A DNA stretch of 28,264 nucleotides, from IMG/VR virus record IMGVR_UViG_3300029309_000267, positions 1 to 28,264 of that record. The stretch is one strand, 5' to 3'. This document shows positions 20,630 to 28,147 of the stretch, piece after piece. The translations under genes and the position numbers were made by a program. Under the pieces are notes generated by a model that was given only the letters and a program-made list of their open reading frames with translations, had not been told where the DNA came from and searched no databases. Source of the stretch: a virus. Each line of letters opens with the position of its first letter. Position 1 is the stretch's first letter.

Positions 20630-20637
20630 TATTTATC
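20630..20637 (-). promoter_or_regulatory. GATAAATA octamer at the head of the fibre block, with an adjoining dyad
   Basis: The minus strand reads GATAAATA directly after the stop of the fibre-chaperone gene. One base upstream ends a perfect eight-base dyad, AACTTGGC/GCCAAGTT with a seven-base loop (20640-20662). No -35 box is found (ACTTGG). A transcript would carry a leader of about 58 bases into the gene at 20565. The dyad could terminate the tail operon or bind a regulator. Confidence 0.55.
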
Positions 20638-21029
20638 TAACTTGGCGGAGTTGGCCAAGTTACATCTTCTTTTTCGGCTGGGTTTGGGTATGTGTTTGTG
20701 ATATCACGTAGTGCTTGTCTGTAAGTTTGCCATTCTGTTTTTTTACTGTCTGATAATGGTGAATCTGGCGCCTGTGTCCAGTCACATGCACTAAGCATTA
20801 TGTCTCTGCGTTGTCGCATCCAACCATGAACAGGCACTAAGTCTTGGTTATGTAAAATTACTGGAGGATCTTGTGTGATATCTACTTTACAATGTTCATG
20901 ATGACATTTGCCTGCCATGTATGTTGTACCTGGATTCACACTGCATATTTTTTGCACTCTTGCTTCTGAGCCTATGAAATTATTAAATGCTATTCTGCCG
21001 TTTGAAGTATAATAAACAATCCAATTCAT
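20637..21029 (-). CDS. Tail-fibre assembly chaperone (Phage_tail_APC type)
   Basis: ATG 21029 overlaps the upstream stop as TAATG. The 130-residue product ends with the signature RRDIMLSACDWTQAPDSPLS followed by WQTYRQALRDI and VTWPTPP, which matches the phage tail assembly chaperone family (R..LL...DWT..PD.PL...K..W..YRQALRDI...P...WP..P). The N-terminal part has a CHHEHC cluster that may bind metal. Family members help fold or attach fibres; here the fibre gene lies just downstream. Confidence 0.8.
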   Translation of the reverse strand: MNWIVYYTSNGRIAFNNFIGSEARVQKICSVNPGTTYMAGKCHHEHCKVDITQDPPVILHNQDLVPVHGWMRQRRDIMLSACDWTQAPDSPLSDSKKTEWQTYRQALRDITNTYPNPAEKEDVTWPTPPS

Positions 21030-23410
21030 TATTCTATCTCTCCTTTGTTTATACGCAACATGTCATATTTCAAGTTTGTGAAACCTACTGTATTAGGCGA
21101 ACCACCTACATTTGCCAGTGTGTTAAAGCCTTCCAACTTAATTGTTGCACTGATCATATCGTCTGTTACTTCAAACTCACCCTGTGAATTAATCACACTA
21201 GGTATACTATCAAAATTCAAATAATTTTGTCCATTACTAACATGATTTACTATTGTATTATTGTTGGCAAAATCAACATCAATACCAAATCTCAAACCAT
21301 AGTCTGCTATACCACTTCCAGGCAATTGTCCTAATGGTGTTGCATTTGTAAGTACAGTATATTTGCCATTTTCAATATTTGCCAAGTCAATTGGTACTCT
21401 AGGTGTTATTTCCCTTAAAACTGCTGTATTGGCTGTTAAATTTACGTTGGCGGCAGGTGCTGTATCAACTTGTCCACCTGCGGCAAAATTACCTAATCCA
21501 AATCTATCAATACCGCCACTGTATCCATCACTGTTATACACCATGGCATTACCTGTGATATTTTGTGTGCTGTTTGTTGTTGGATTTAGTACACCTCCTG
21601 CTAATACACCTGCTACTCTAAAACTGAGATCATTTTCTGGTGTTCTACCTCGTAAAGTATCTCCTGACACAACAATAGTGTCTGCGTTAGCATAATTTGT
21701 ACCTTGCTGTCCTGGTATAACATATACAGCATCATACACAGGTGGTGTAGCATCTACATTTGCTCTAGCAATAAATTTAGCACCACTACCTGATCCTGTT
21801 GTGCTTGTTTGTGATATATTAAAGTAAAAATTACCCAATATACCAGGTGGTACTATTGGAGGCGGTATGATTGGTGGTATTACAACATTGGCATTACCCG
21901 CATCATTAGGTGGTGTTTGATTAACAGAAACGTTACCATATATGTTGCTGTTGTACTGTATCATTGTTAATTCTGTTGTAAGAGCACTGGTTTCATCTTC
22001 TGATTCTTTTATACGCATTACACGATACTCTTTGTTGCTTAATCCATACACATCATTTGTGACTTTTACTACATCACCTACATCTACTTGTAATGTACTG
22101 TGATCTCCATTAAATTGTAAAACTTGGTTGTTTCTTGTTTGACTTAGATCTATATTTGCTAGTGCTTTTGCTTGTATGTTGTTGTTGATCATGTCAATAC
22201 GATAATCTAACTTGTTATCAGGCTCGTTTGTCATTCTATTTGATGCGGCAGTTTCTATGAATACAGTATTGCTTTGATCTTTACGTTGATGATCAGCAAA
22301 TTCTACTTGTATTTGATTGAACATATCGAATAAACTGGTATTTTGCAGTTTTATACTGCTGATAATGTTGTCATCATTTAGTACAAAAGCATTAGCAGTA
22401 TCTTCTGTGTGGTTCATCTTGACTTTGAACTTACCTTGTTTGCCATCAAACATAAAATAAGCACTTGAGGCAATGCAAATTTTGTCTATGTTTGTTTTTA
22501 CAAAGTCAAATGTGCTTAACACACCGTCAATTGTGTATCTTTTGCGTGTTACACTACTACCACCTACATTTGTGAAAGGTACAAGTTCATTGGATATGCT
22601 TTTCATAGAAGTAGCACCACTGCCTGTCAAACTATCTGTGTCTATGTCTGCTGTTTTCAATCCACAACCATATCTACTGTTTGTCAAGTAATCTTGTAGT
22701 ACATCTCCTGGATTATTCAATGTATTTTGTACTTCTATACTTAATGCGCCTAGTCCTGTTAATTGATCTTCTGAACTGTAATCTACTTCTATCATTACAA
22801 AAACCAGATCACTCATGGTGTATTGACTTGGTGTAGTCCAATGTGGCATCATTGTTGTGGCATCTACGGCTGTAACACCTCCGCCTGGTACAGGAAATAT
22901 TTGATTACTACTTGATGTGCTACCTGCGTATGCTCTTACACGGATTTTACCATTCCAATCTGTATTGGTTGTTGCGTTTTTGTCAAATTTACTTACAACT
23001 TTGTGTGCGTTAGCACCTGTGCCAAAGTTTAATCTAGCATCATTCCAATATATTTCTCCTATTGAGAATGTGCCTGTGGTTGTTTTTTCACTTAACACAA
23101 TACAATAGTGCATTGTGTCATTTTTGTTTGATATGTTTACGTCTAATATGGGTCCACTGGTATATACATCACCATAAATTATAGGTATTTTGTTATCTGT
23201 GCCAGGAGGCAACTGTATTCTTACACCTGGGTCTCCCATAGCACCAAGATCTGGTTTGAGATATGTACCTAATTGTTTTGCTGTGCCTATAGCAATACCG
23301 GCTGTTACAACACCAGCAATAATACTTGCCGCAGTACCTGTTATACCTATTGCTCCAAGTCCTCCAACAATGGCACTAAAAACTGCTGTTATGGCTGATA
23401 TAATACCCAT
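21029..23410 (-). CDS. Central tail hub / host-specificity protein (gpJ-like)
   Basis: ATG 23410 overlaps the previous stop (TAATG). The 793-residue product opens with a hydrophobic Ala/Gly/Ile segment (residues 1-45), as in gpJ-like hubs, then shows the tail-hub core: IPIIYGDVYTSGPILDVNIS at about 74-93 and DYLTNSRYGCGL at about 235-246, a hallmark of tip attachment proteins. A proline-rich linker (VVIPPIIPPPIVPPGI, about 503-518) leads to beta-rich C-terminal domains. It closes the tail tube, carries fibres, and with the tape measure forms the DNA exit. The order (tip proteins, GNAT protein, hub) resembles lambda M-L-K-I-J. Confidence 0.8.
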   Translation of the reverse strand: MGIISAITAVFSAIVGGLGAIGITGTAASIIAGVVTAGIAIGTAKQLGTYLKPDLGAMGDPGVRIQLPPGTDNKIPIIYGDVYTSGPILDVNISNKNDTMHYCIVLSEKTTTGTFSIGEIYWNDARLNFGTGANAHKVVSKFDKNATTNTDWNGKIRVRAYAGSTSSSNQIFPVPGGGVTAVDATTMMPHWTTPSQYTMSDLVFVMIEVDYSSEDQLTGLGALSIEVQNTLNNPGDVLQDYLTNSRYGCGLKTADIDTDSLTGSGATSMKSISNELVPFTNVGGSSVTRKRYTIDGVLSTFDFVKTNIDKICIASSAYFMFDGKQGKFKVKMNHTEDTANAFVLNDDNIISSIKLQNTSLFDMFNQIQVEFADHQRKDQSNTVFIETAASNRMTNEPDNKLDYRIDMINNNIQAKALANIDLSQTRNNQVLQFNGDHSTLQVDVGDVVKVTNDVYGLSNKEYRVMRIKESEDETSALTTELTMIQYNSNIYGNVSVNQTPPNDAGNANVVIPPIIPPPIVPPGILGNFYFNISQTSTTGSGSGAKFIARANVDATPPVYDAVYVIPGQQGTNYANADTIVVSGDTLRGRTPENDLSFRVAGVLAGGVLNPTTNSTQNITGNAMVYNSDGYSGGIDRFGLGNFAAGGQVDTAPAANVNLTANTAVLREITPRVPIDLANIENGKYTVLTNATPLGQLPGSGIADYGLRFGIDVDFANNNTIVNHVSNGQNYLNFDSIPSVINSQGEFEVTDDMISATIKLEGFNTLANVGGSPNTVGFTNLKYDMLRINKGEIE

Positions 23411-23865
23411 TATGCTGTCCTCATGTAAATGCTTTCTATTTTATCCATACCACGTTTTTCTAAATTTATATTTGGTGATTGTTCTAACATAGTCATTGTG
23501 TATCCTACTATACAACCTGCTTGTAGTAATTGTTCACAGTGGTTTTGATAATCTATAAATAATCTACCACCAGCACTTGTACTTCTATATTCTGGATCTA
23601 CCCACCATGCTAGTTCTCTCATTGTTAATCTATCTGTTAACCAAACATCTTCGACTGGTGCGGCCATCAAAAATCCTACTATGTCTTCTTCATGTTCTGC
23701 TACTAATAAAACACCTGCCATTCTTACATAATCAAAACGTTTGTATATGTGATTTATATTGTATTCTGGATCATGATAATATTCTACTGGTGCCGCATTG
23801 GCGAAGTCCTTGAACAGCATTGCAATACGGTAAAAATCTTTTCTTTGTGCTTTGCGTACTTCCAT
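23410..23865 (-). CDS. GNAT-family acetyltransferase in the tail-tip operon
   Basis: ATG 23865 overlaps the stop of the previous gene (TAATG). The 151-residue product has the GNAT order: N-terminal MEVRKAQRKDFYRIAMLFKD, strands ending VLLVAEHEEDIVGFLMA (49-67), then motif A at 84-102 (ELAWWVDPEYRSTSAGGRL), where the acetyl-CoA pyrophosphate loop normally reads Q/RxxGxG/A; here RSTSAGGRL. A C-terminal helix-strand follows. It could acetylate a protein or small molecule; being coupled between tip genes suggests a virion target or structural reuse of the fold. In lambda this slot holds peptidase gpK, which is missing here. Confidence 0.75.
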   Translation of the reverse strand: MEVRKAQRKDFYRIAMLFKDFANAAPVEYYHDPEYNINHIYKRFDYVRMAGVLLVAEHEEDIVGFLMAAPVEDVWLTDRLTMRELAWWVDPEYRSTSAGGRLFIDYQNHCEQLLQAGCIVGYTMTMLEQSPNINLEKRGMDKIESIYMRTA

Positions 23866-24536
23866 TATCTTTGTTCCCTTCTACGTCTGTCGTCACGGCC
23901 ACCACCGCCACCACCACCACCACCGCCGCCACCGCCGCCTACACCTGTACCTGGTTTGTATTCCATACCAAAGTCAAACTGTAAGTTTTGTAAGTCGGGC
24001 ACACGGTCAAATGCTTTGTCTGTGGCGTCAAATCTATCTCTATCTGTGGGATCTGTTTTTTGTCCTGATATTTTTGTTTCTAACAATGTGTTTAAACTTG
24101 CTACACTAAATGTTATACCTGTTGTGTTGAATCCTTCTGGTAAGTTAGTATCTTCTTGTAGTTGAAAGTTTGATATTACACCTTTAAAACGTGTAAACAC
24201 TTGTCCTGATATGATTTCACTGTTACTGGTGTGGAAGAATCCACGTTTTAGTGTAACATTACCACCTAATATAGGTGCTTCTAACACTCTTGTTATGTAA
24301 TTTGTTTCTGAAGGAATACCACTTACTGATATGGTAATATCACCTTCTGTTGCTCTGATTTCATCTGTAAAGTCTGTGACATTTAGCAATATACCTAATT
24401 CATTGTATGTATCTGAACCTATTGTTACAGGTGTGTAAGCATTACTGATATGAAATACATTACCACCTACTTCTAGGTCAATAAACATTGCATGACTTAT
24501 GTCTGCTTGTTGTACACTGGTTATTGTTGTTGCCAT
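23865..24536 (-). CDS. Tail-tip protein with polyglycine tail
   Basis: ATG 24536 overlaps the previous stop (TAATG). The 223-residue product is beta-rich (MATTITSVQQADISHAMFID, then SDTYNELGILLNVTDFTDEI, then VTLKRGFF) and resembles minor tail proteins of the DUF2163/gpL-like position. Near the C-terminus it has 14 glycines in a row (about residues 200-213), followed by a basic, acidic mixture (RDDRRRREQR). The glycine run is encoded by GGC/GGT triplets and may act as a flexible tether to the hub. Function inferred from order. Confidence 0.7.
   Translation of the reverse strand: MATTITSVQQADISHAMFIDLEVGGNVFHISNAYTPVTIGSDTYNELGILLNVTDFTDEIRATEGDITISVSGIPSETNYITRVLEAPILGGNVTLKRGFFHTSNSEIISGQVFTRFKGVISNFQLQEDTNLPEGFNTTGITFSVASLNTLLETKISGQKTDPTDRDRFDATDKAFDRVPDLQNLQFDFGMEYKPGTGVGGGGGGGGGGGGGGRDDRRRREQR
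23898..23939 (-). repeat. Polyglycine trinucleotide run
   Basis: Fourteen consecutive glycine codons, a mix of GGC and GGT, in the tail-tip gene. Slippage would change its length by whole codons without breaking the frame. Confidence 0.9.
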
Positions 24537-25186
24537 TACTCAATTATCTCTATCAAACTAAAAGCACTATCAAATGCTAACAGATCATGCGGATACACAC
24601 GATATTCTGGCTTATCTAACATTTTGACCCTAAAAGTCACAGCAGAACCTACTACAATACCTTTACCACTTACAGTATAACTGTCTTGTGCTATAAAAGG
24701 TCTGTGTATAGGTACAGTAACACTACTGCTATTCCATGCTACATCACTGGTTACTCTATAAGGATATCTATAACTGCTACCTAATTGTATAAAGTCACCT
24801 TTCTTGAATGCGTTAGCAGGTGTGCCTGACACACTACTGGTATTCAAAACAATACTACTACCACTTGCACTGGTTACAGTTATTTGTCCAATTTGACTGG
24901 CATTTGCGGCACCTTTGAATGCTGTGATATAACTTAAATTTGTATTTGTTGTACCTATATCTATGCTTTCTTCTGTGGTTATATCTAGTCTATCTATTTC
25001 TTCAATTAGGTCTCTGTTTTCACTGAAACGTAAAGCATCATGCATGCCTACTTCAAAGTTAAAAGGTTGACTTGTAGGTCTTGTGCTGGTAAGCACTCTA
25101 CCACTTCTTGATAGTGTTTGTCCAGCAGTTTTTGTTCTGCCAAACTTTATGTATGTTGCGTTATCTATTATTGTTTGTATTGACAT
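24536..25186 (-). CDS. Distal tail / minor tail protein
   Basis: ATG 25186 overlaps the tape-measure stop (TAATG). The 216-residue product is rich in Ser, Thr and Ile strands, with segments such as FKKGDFIQLGSSYRYPYRV and AVTFRVKMLDKPEYRVYPHD, which look like barrel domains of distal tail proteins (lambda gpM/Dit position). It directly follows the tape measure, where the first baseplate component is encoded in siphoviruses. Assigned by order and composition. Confidence 0.65.
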   Translation of the reverse strand: MSIQTIIDNATYIKFGRTKTAGQTLSRSGRVLTSTRPTSQPFNFEVGMHDALRFSENRDLIEEIDRLDITTEESIDIGTTNTNLSYITAFKGAANASQIGQITVTSASGSSIVLNTSSVSGTPANAFKKGDFIQLGSSYRYPYRVTSDVAWNSSSVTVPIHRPFIAQDSYTVSGKGIVVGSAVTFRVKMLDKPEYRVYPHDLLAFDSAFSLIEIIE

Positions 25187-27306
25187 TATTGTGGTAACCT
25201 CCTTCTACCTGCTTCTGTGACAGCAAATATAAACTCAGGGTCTTTTGCTACTAAGGCCTGAAAACTTTGGGCATCTACTGCCTGTATATTGTAATTAACA
25301 GTTGTGCCACCACCCATACCTAATGCTTCGTTTGGTACTATACCACCACTTTGTCCTGGTACAAATAGTTCTGGTCCACGTTCACCTACAATGTATGGTC
25401 GGTTTGCCATTACTGGTCCACCGTCTGCTTTGAATAATCCAAACAGTCCACCACCTGTAAGTCCACTTACGGCACCACCTGCACCAAAACTTACACCAAA
25501 TAAACTTCCTAGTATTGGCTGTATTATTGCTAAACGTAATGCGTCTGCTATAAGTTGTACAACTAATTTTTTAAAGAAACTTTGGAATGCTTTTGCGGCA
25601 CTTTCTCCTTCTACTAATGCTGTTGCCAAGTCTTCACTTAGTGCCTTTTGTGCTTGGCCAAATGTTTCTAAGAAACTTCTTAAACCTTCTTGCTCAGCAA
25701 ATGCTTCATCAATTTGATCAATAAGTGGTATAATTTCTTCTACTGTTAGACCTAACTCTTTAAATTGTTCTTCGATTAATTTTACTGCTCTGTTATATTC
25801 ATCTTGTGTAATTAAGTTTTCTTCGAATGCTACTTTAATAACATCAACAGCATCAGCAAATCTCAATAATGTTTCTATGTTACCGCCTATAGCAGTATCA
25901 ATGATTTGACTACCTTGTGAAAATTTTTCAAACATTACAAGCAAAGGATTTATTCCTAAGATCGATGATAATTTATTACCAAAATCTGTAAGACCTGTGT
26001 CTGTAAATAATGTTAAGGCATCTCCTGCCGTACCTAAATTAATTTTTGTATTTCTACCAAATTCCTTACTGGCTTCATCTATTCTATCTAGTTCTGCTCT
26101 TATCTCAGCACCACCTGTTTCAAAGTCTGTTACCAATTGGTTAACAGCATCTCTGGCTGTGGTTACAGGAATAAATGTACCGAGTCCTTCTGATACATCA
26201 TCTATGGCAGACATACCTTCTGTTCTTACACGGTTTGCGGCATCGTTTATGTTTAAAAAGAACTCTTCTACACTGGTATCATCACTAACTAATGCTATTA
26301 GTTTACCTAGTCCTATACCAACAAAACTAATTGCTTCTATAATACCAGCAAATGCTTTTACAACTACATCTGCTACTACTTTAATCTGTTCTCCAAAGTT
26401 TTGTTTTATGCCTTGTGCAATACTTTTGGCTGTTGCGCCTATGCTTAAAATAATATCTACTACTGTTGCCGCACCCTTTAAAAATGCTTTGAATCCGTCT
26501 AGTGCGTTTGTGCCTATGGCTTTTGCAAACGCCATTATTTCTTCTTTGTTTTCTCTAAAACGTTCTACAAGTGTGTTTAAAAAAGCAGTTGCTTCTGGTC
26601 TAAATGCGTCACCTATTGCTTTTTGAAATAGTGTTAAGGCATCTCCTGCCTGAGAAGTAGCACCTGAAAATGATGTGTTTAATGTTTGTGCTGAACCTTC
26701 AATACTGTCACCAAATTCTCTAATCTTTTCTATTGTTTCTTCTATGCTGACTTTTACGCCTGCTTCAAATCCTGCGGCTGCCAATACACCTTTTTCTCTG
26801 AATACATCGGCGGCACCTGCACCAGCACTAAATGATCTTTGTAATTGTCCTGCGGCTACTTCAAATGGTATGCCAAAGTTTGCGGCTATATCTGCCGCCA
26901 ATTTGATGTTGTCTTCTAGTTCGCCAATGTTGTCACTGACTGTTGCTAATGCTGGGGCGGCTCCTGATAGTTCTTCAAAAGCAAAGGGTAATTCTTCTGC
27001 GGCTTCTGTTATAACTCTTAGTGCGGCCGCACCTCCTTCAGCACTACCAATAATGTTTGTTAGTGTTATTTGTACATCTTCAAACTGTGAACTTACTCTG
27101 AGTGAACTTGACAAGCCATCTACTGCAGATTTTACAGCAATAAATCCTGCGGCTAATGGTGCCAATCTTGCGGCTAAACCTATTACTGTGCCTGTTGCTA
27201 CTTTACCACTTGACCCAAAATTTTGTAAAGAACCTTTTGCTTTACCTAGTTTGCTGTTAAAGTCTTTACTGTTTAAGGTTAAGGTTACTTCAATATTCTT
27301 TGCCAT
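25186..27306 (-). CDS. Tail tape measure protein
   Basis: ATG 27306 follows the upstream stop by one base. The 706-residue product begins MAKNIEVTLTLNSKDFNSKL and has the typical early segment SQFEDVQITLTNIIGSAEGG, long Ala-rich helices and hydrophobic stretches. A C-terminal lambda gpH-type region at about 626-651 (ADGGPVMANRPYIVGERGPE and FVPG) completes it. It sets tail length and helps DNA and tip insertion. At about 0.15 nm per residue the tail would be near 105 nm, that is a siphovirus of moderate tail length. It follows the chaperone pair G/GT as expected. Confidence 0.9.
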   Translation of the reverse strand: MAKNIEVTLTLNSKDFNSKLGKAKGSLQNFGSSGKVATGTVIGLAARLAPLAAGFIAVKSAVDGLSSSLRVSSQFEDVQITLTNIIGSAEGGAAALRVITEAAEELPFAFEELSGAAPALATVSDNIGELEDNIKLAADIAANFGIPFEVAAGQLQRSFSAGAGAADVFREKGVLAAAGFEAGVKVSIEETIEKIREFGDSIEGSAQTLNTSFSGATSQAGDALTLFQKAIGDAFRPEATAFLNTLVERFRENKEEIMAFAKAIGTNALDGFKAFLKGAATVVDIILSIGATAKSIAQGIKQNFGEQIKVVADVVVKAFAGIIEAISFVGIGLGKLIALVSDDTSVEEFFLNINDAANRVRTEGMSAIDDVSEGLGTFIPVTTARDAVNQLVTDFETGGAEIRAELDRIDEASKEFGRNTKINLGTAGDALTLFTDTGLTDFGNKLSSILGINPLLVMFEKFSQGSQIIDTAIGGNIETLLRFADAVDVIKVAFEENLITQDEYNRAVKLIEEQFKELGLTVEEIIPLIDQIDEAFAEQEGLRSFLETFGQAQKALSEDLATALVEGESAAKAFQSFFKKLVVQLIADALRLAIIQPILGSLFGVSFGAGGAVSGLTGGGLFGLFKADGGPVMANRPYIVGERGPELFVPGQSGGIVPNEALGMGGGTTVNYNIQAVDAQSFQALVAKDPEFIFAVTEAGRRRLPQ

Positions 27307-27606
27307 TTAACTTCCTATCTTTCTAACTTGATCTGAGATCAACTTATCTATTTCTTCTGTTGCTGGCTCAGTGAAACCATATGGAGCCTGCTGACTCCAT
27401 CCTGTGTCTAGTCTGTCTGCGTAAGGATATCTTGATCCTATAACTGATTTGTTTTTTTCTAATCTTGTTTTACTTCTTGCGTTACCTGATTTTACGGGTG
27501 TTCTGCTTTTGAGATAAGGATATGTTTTTTCCATAACGAATTGAGGCATATCTTCCAATTCCTTGAACATTTCTTTTACTTCTCTATCATTTACTCTTAT
27601 GCCCAT
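27307..27606 (-). CDS. HK97 gp10-like neck or tail-completion protein
   Basis: ATG 27606 overlaps the previous gene by 20 bases. The 99-residue product carries the signature TPVKSGNARSKTRL followed by YPYADRLDTGWSQQAPYGFT, as in HK97 gp10-type proteins (TPV.sGnLr.s ... Ya..vE.G), which sit at the head-tail junction. Their genes normally lie with the connector block near the capsid; here it is between the chaperones and the tape measure. Confidence 0.65.
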   Translation of the reverse strand: MGIRVNDREVKEMFKELEDMPQFVMEKTYPYLKSRTPVKSGNARSKTRLEKNKSVIGSRYPYADRLDTGWSQQAPYGFTEPATEEIDKLISDQVRKIGS

Positions 27607-27850
27607 AATATTCTTCTGCTAATGCGTCTACCTGTGCTCTATTATAGAATTCAGGAGGCAACGGTTTATTTTGTTGCTTGTAACTATTTACTACTTCTGT
27701 CATTACAGCAACATCAAACACCATCATATCAAACGTATCACCATTTGCTAAGATACTGCTTGGCAACGATCCATACCTTTTGGCCATTGCGTCAATCATT
27801 AAAATATAGTTAGTTACTGGCGATTCTTCTTCAATACTATGGGTTGTTAC
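27587..27850 (-). CDS. T extension of the tail chaperone, read by -1 frameshift
   Basis: From codon GTA at 27850 the -1 frame runs without a stop for 87 codons into TGA at 27589-27587. It begins VTTHSIEEESPVTNYIL and goes on to MIDAMAKRYGSLPSSI and a C-terminal helix (FYNRAQVDALAEEYYGHKSK). Joined to the 98-residue G protein it gives a fusion of 185 residues, the exact plan of lambda gpG/gpGT. An internal ATG (27799) could in principle give a shorter protein. The T part in lambda binds the tape measure and recruits tail tube subunits. Confidence 0.75.
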   Translation of the reverse strand, partial: VTTHSIEEESPVTNYILMIDAMAKRYGSLPSSILANGDTFDMMVFDVAVMTEVVNSYKQQNKPLPPEFYNRAQVDALAEEYYGHKSK

Positions 27851-28143
27851 TTTCCCAATGTATCGCCAGCCACCTTAATACATTCTGTTACAACATCCAT
27901 AGGTAATTGCAAGCCATCTTTCATGACTTGTTCACCTTCTTTGTTTAGTATTACTGTTTGTAGAATATGTATTATACTACCTGGATCATTTTGATCAAAG
28001 TTTGCCAATTTGGCAAACACATCTAGTGGTTGTCTATCATACATGTAGAATTCAAGTTCGTCTCCGTACTTTTCTACTATATCTTTGTTATCGATTGTTA
28101 ATTTTACTAACTGTGGTTGTTGTGCTAGTTGACCTAACTCCAT
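27847..28143 (-). CDS. Tail assembly chaperone G
   Basis: I take ATG 28143 (MELGQLAQQ), preceded by AAGGAG at seven bases; an upstream in-frame ATG at 28188 lies inside the 39-residue gene. The 98-residue product is alpha/beta with an acidic centre (YGDELEFYMYDRQPL) and a helical end (ITECIK-type VVTECIKVAGDTLGK). It lies upstream of the tape measure and carries the lambda-like slip site at its end. It should coat and keep the tape measure soluble during tail building. Confidence 0.8.
   Translation of the reverse strand: MELGQLAQQPQLVKLTIDNKDIVEKYGDELEFYMYDRQPLDVFAKLANFDQNDPGSIIHILQTVILNKEGEQVMKDGLQLPMDVVTECIKVAGDTLGK
27850..27856 (-). promoter_or_regulatory. Programmed -1 ribosomal frameshift site GGGAAAG
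   Basis: The minus strand reads G GGA AAG immediately before the TAA stop of the chaperone gene, in the correct phase (codons TTG-GGA-AAG-TAA). It is the same heptamer that lambda uses to make gpGT. After slippage the frame passes directly into the open T frame. The stop codon right behind the slip site would favour pausing. Confidence 0.8.
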
Positions 28144-28147
28144 ATCT

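Noticed and set aside
23554-23561. TATAAATA on the plus strand, an exact T4 late-promoter match
   Set aside because: It lies inside the minus-strand GNAT gene and no plus-strand gene follows it.
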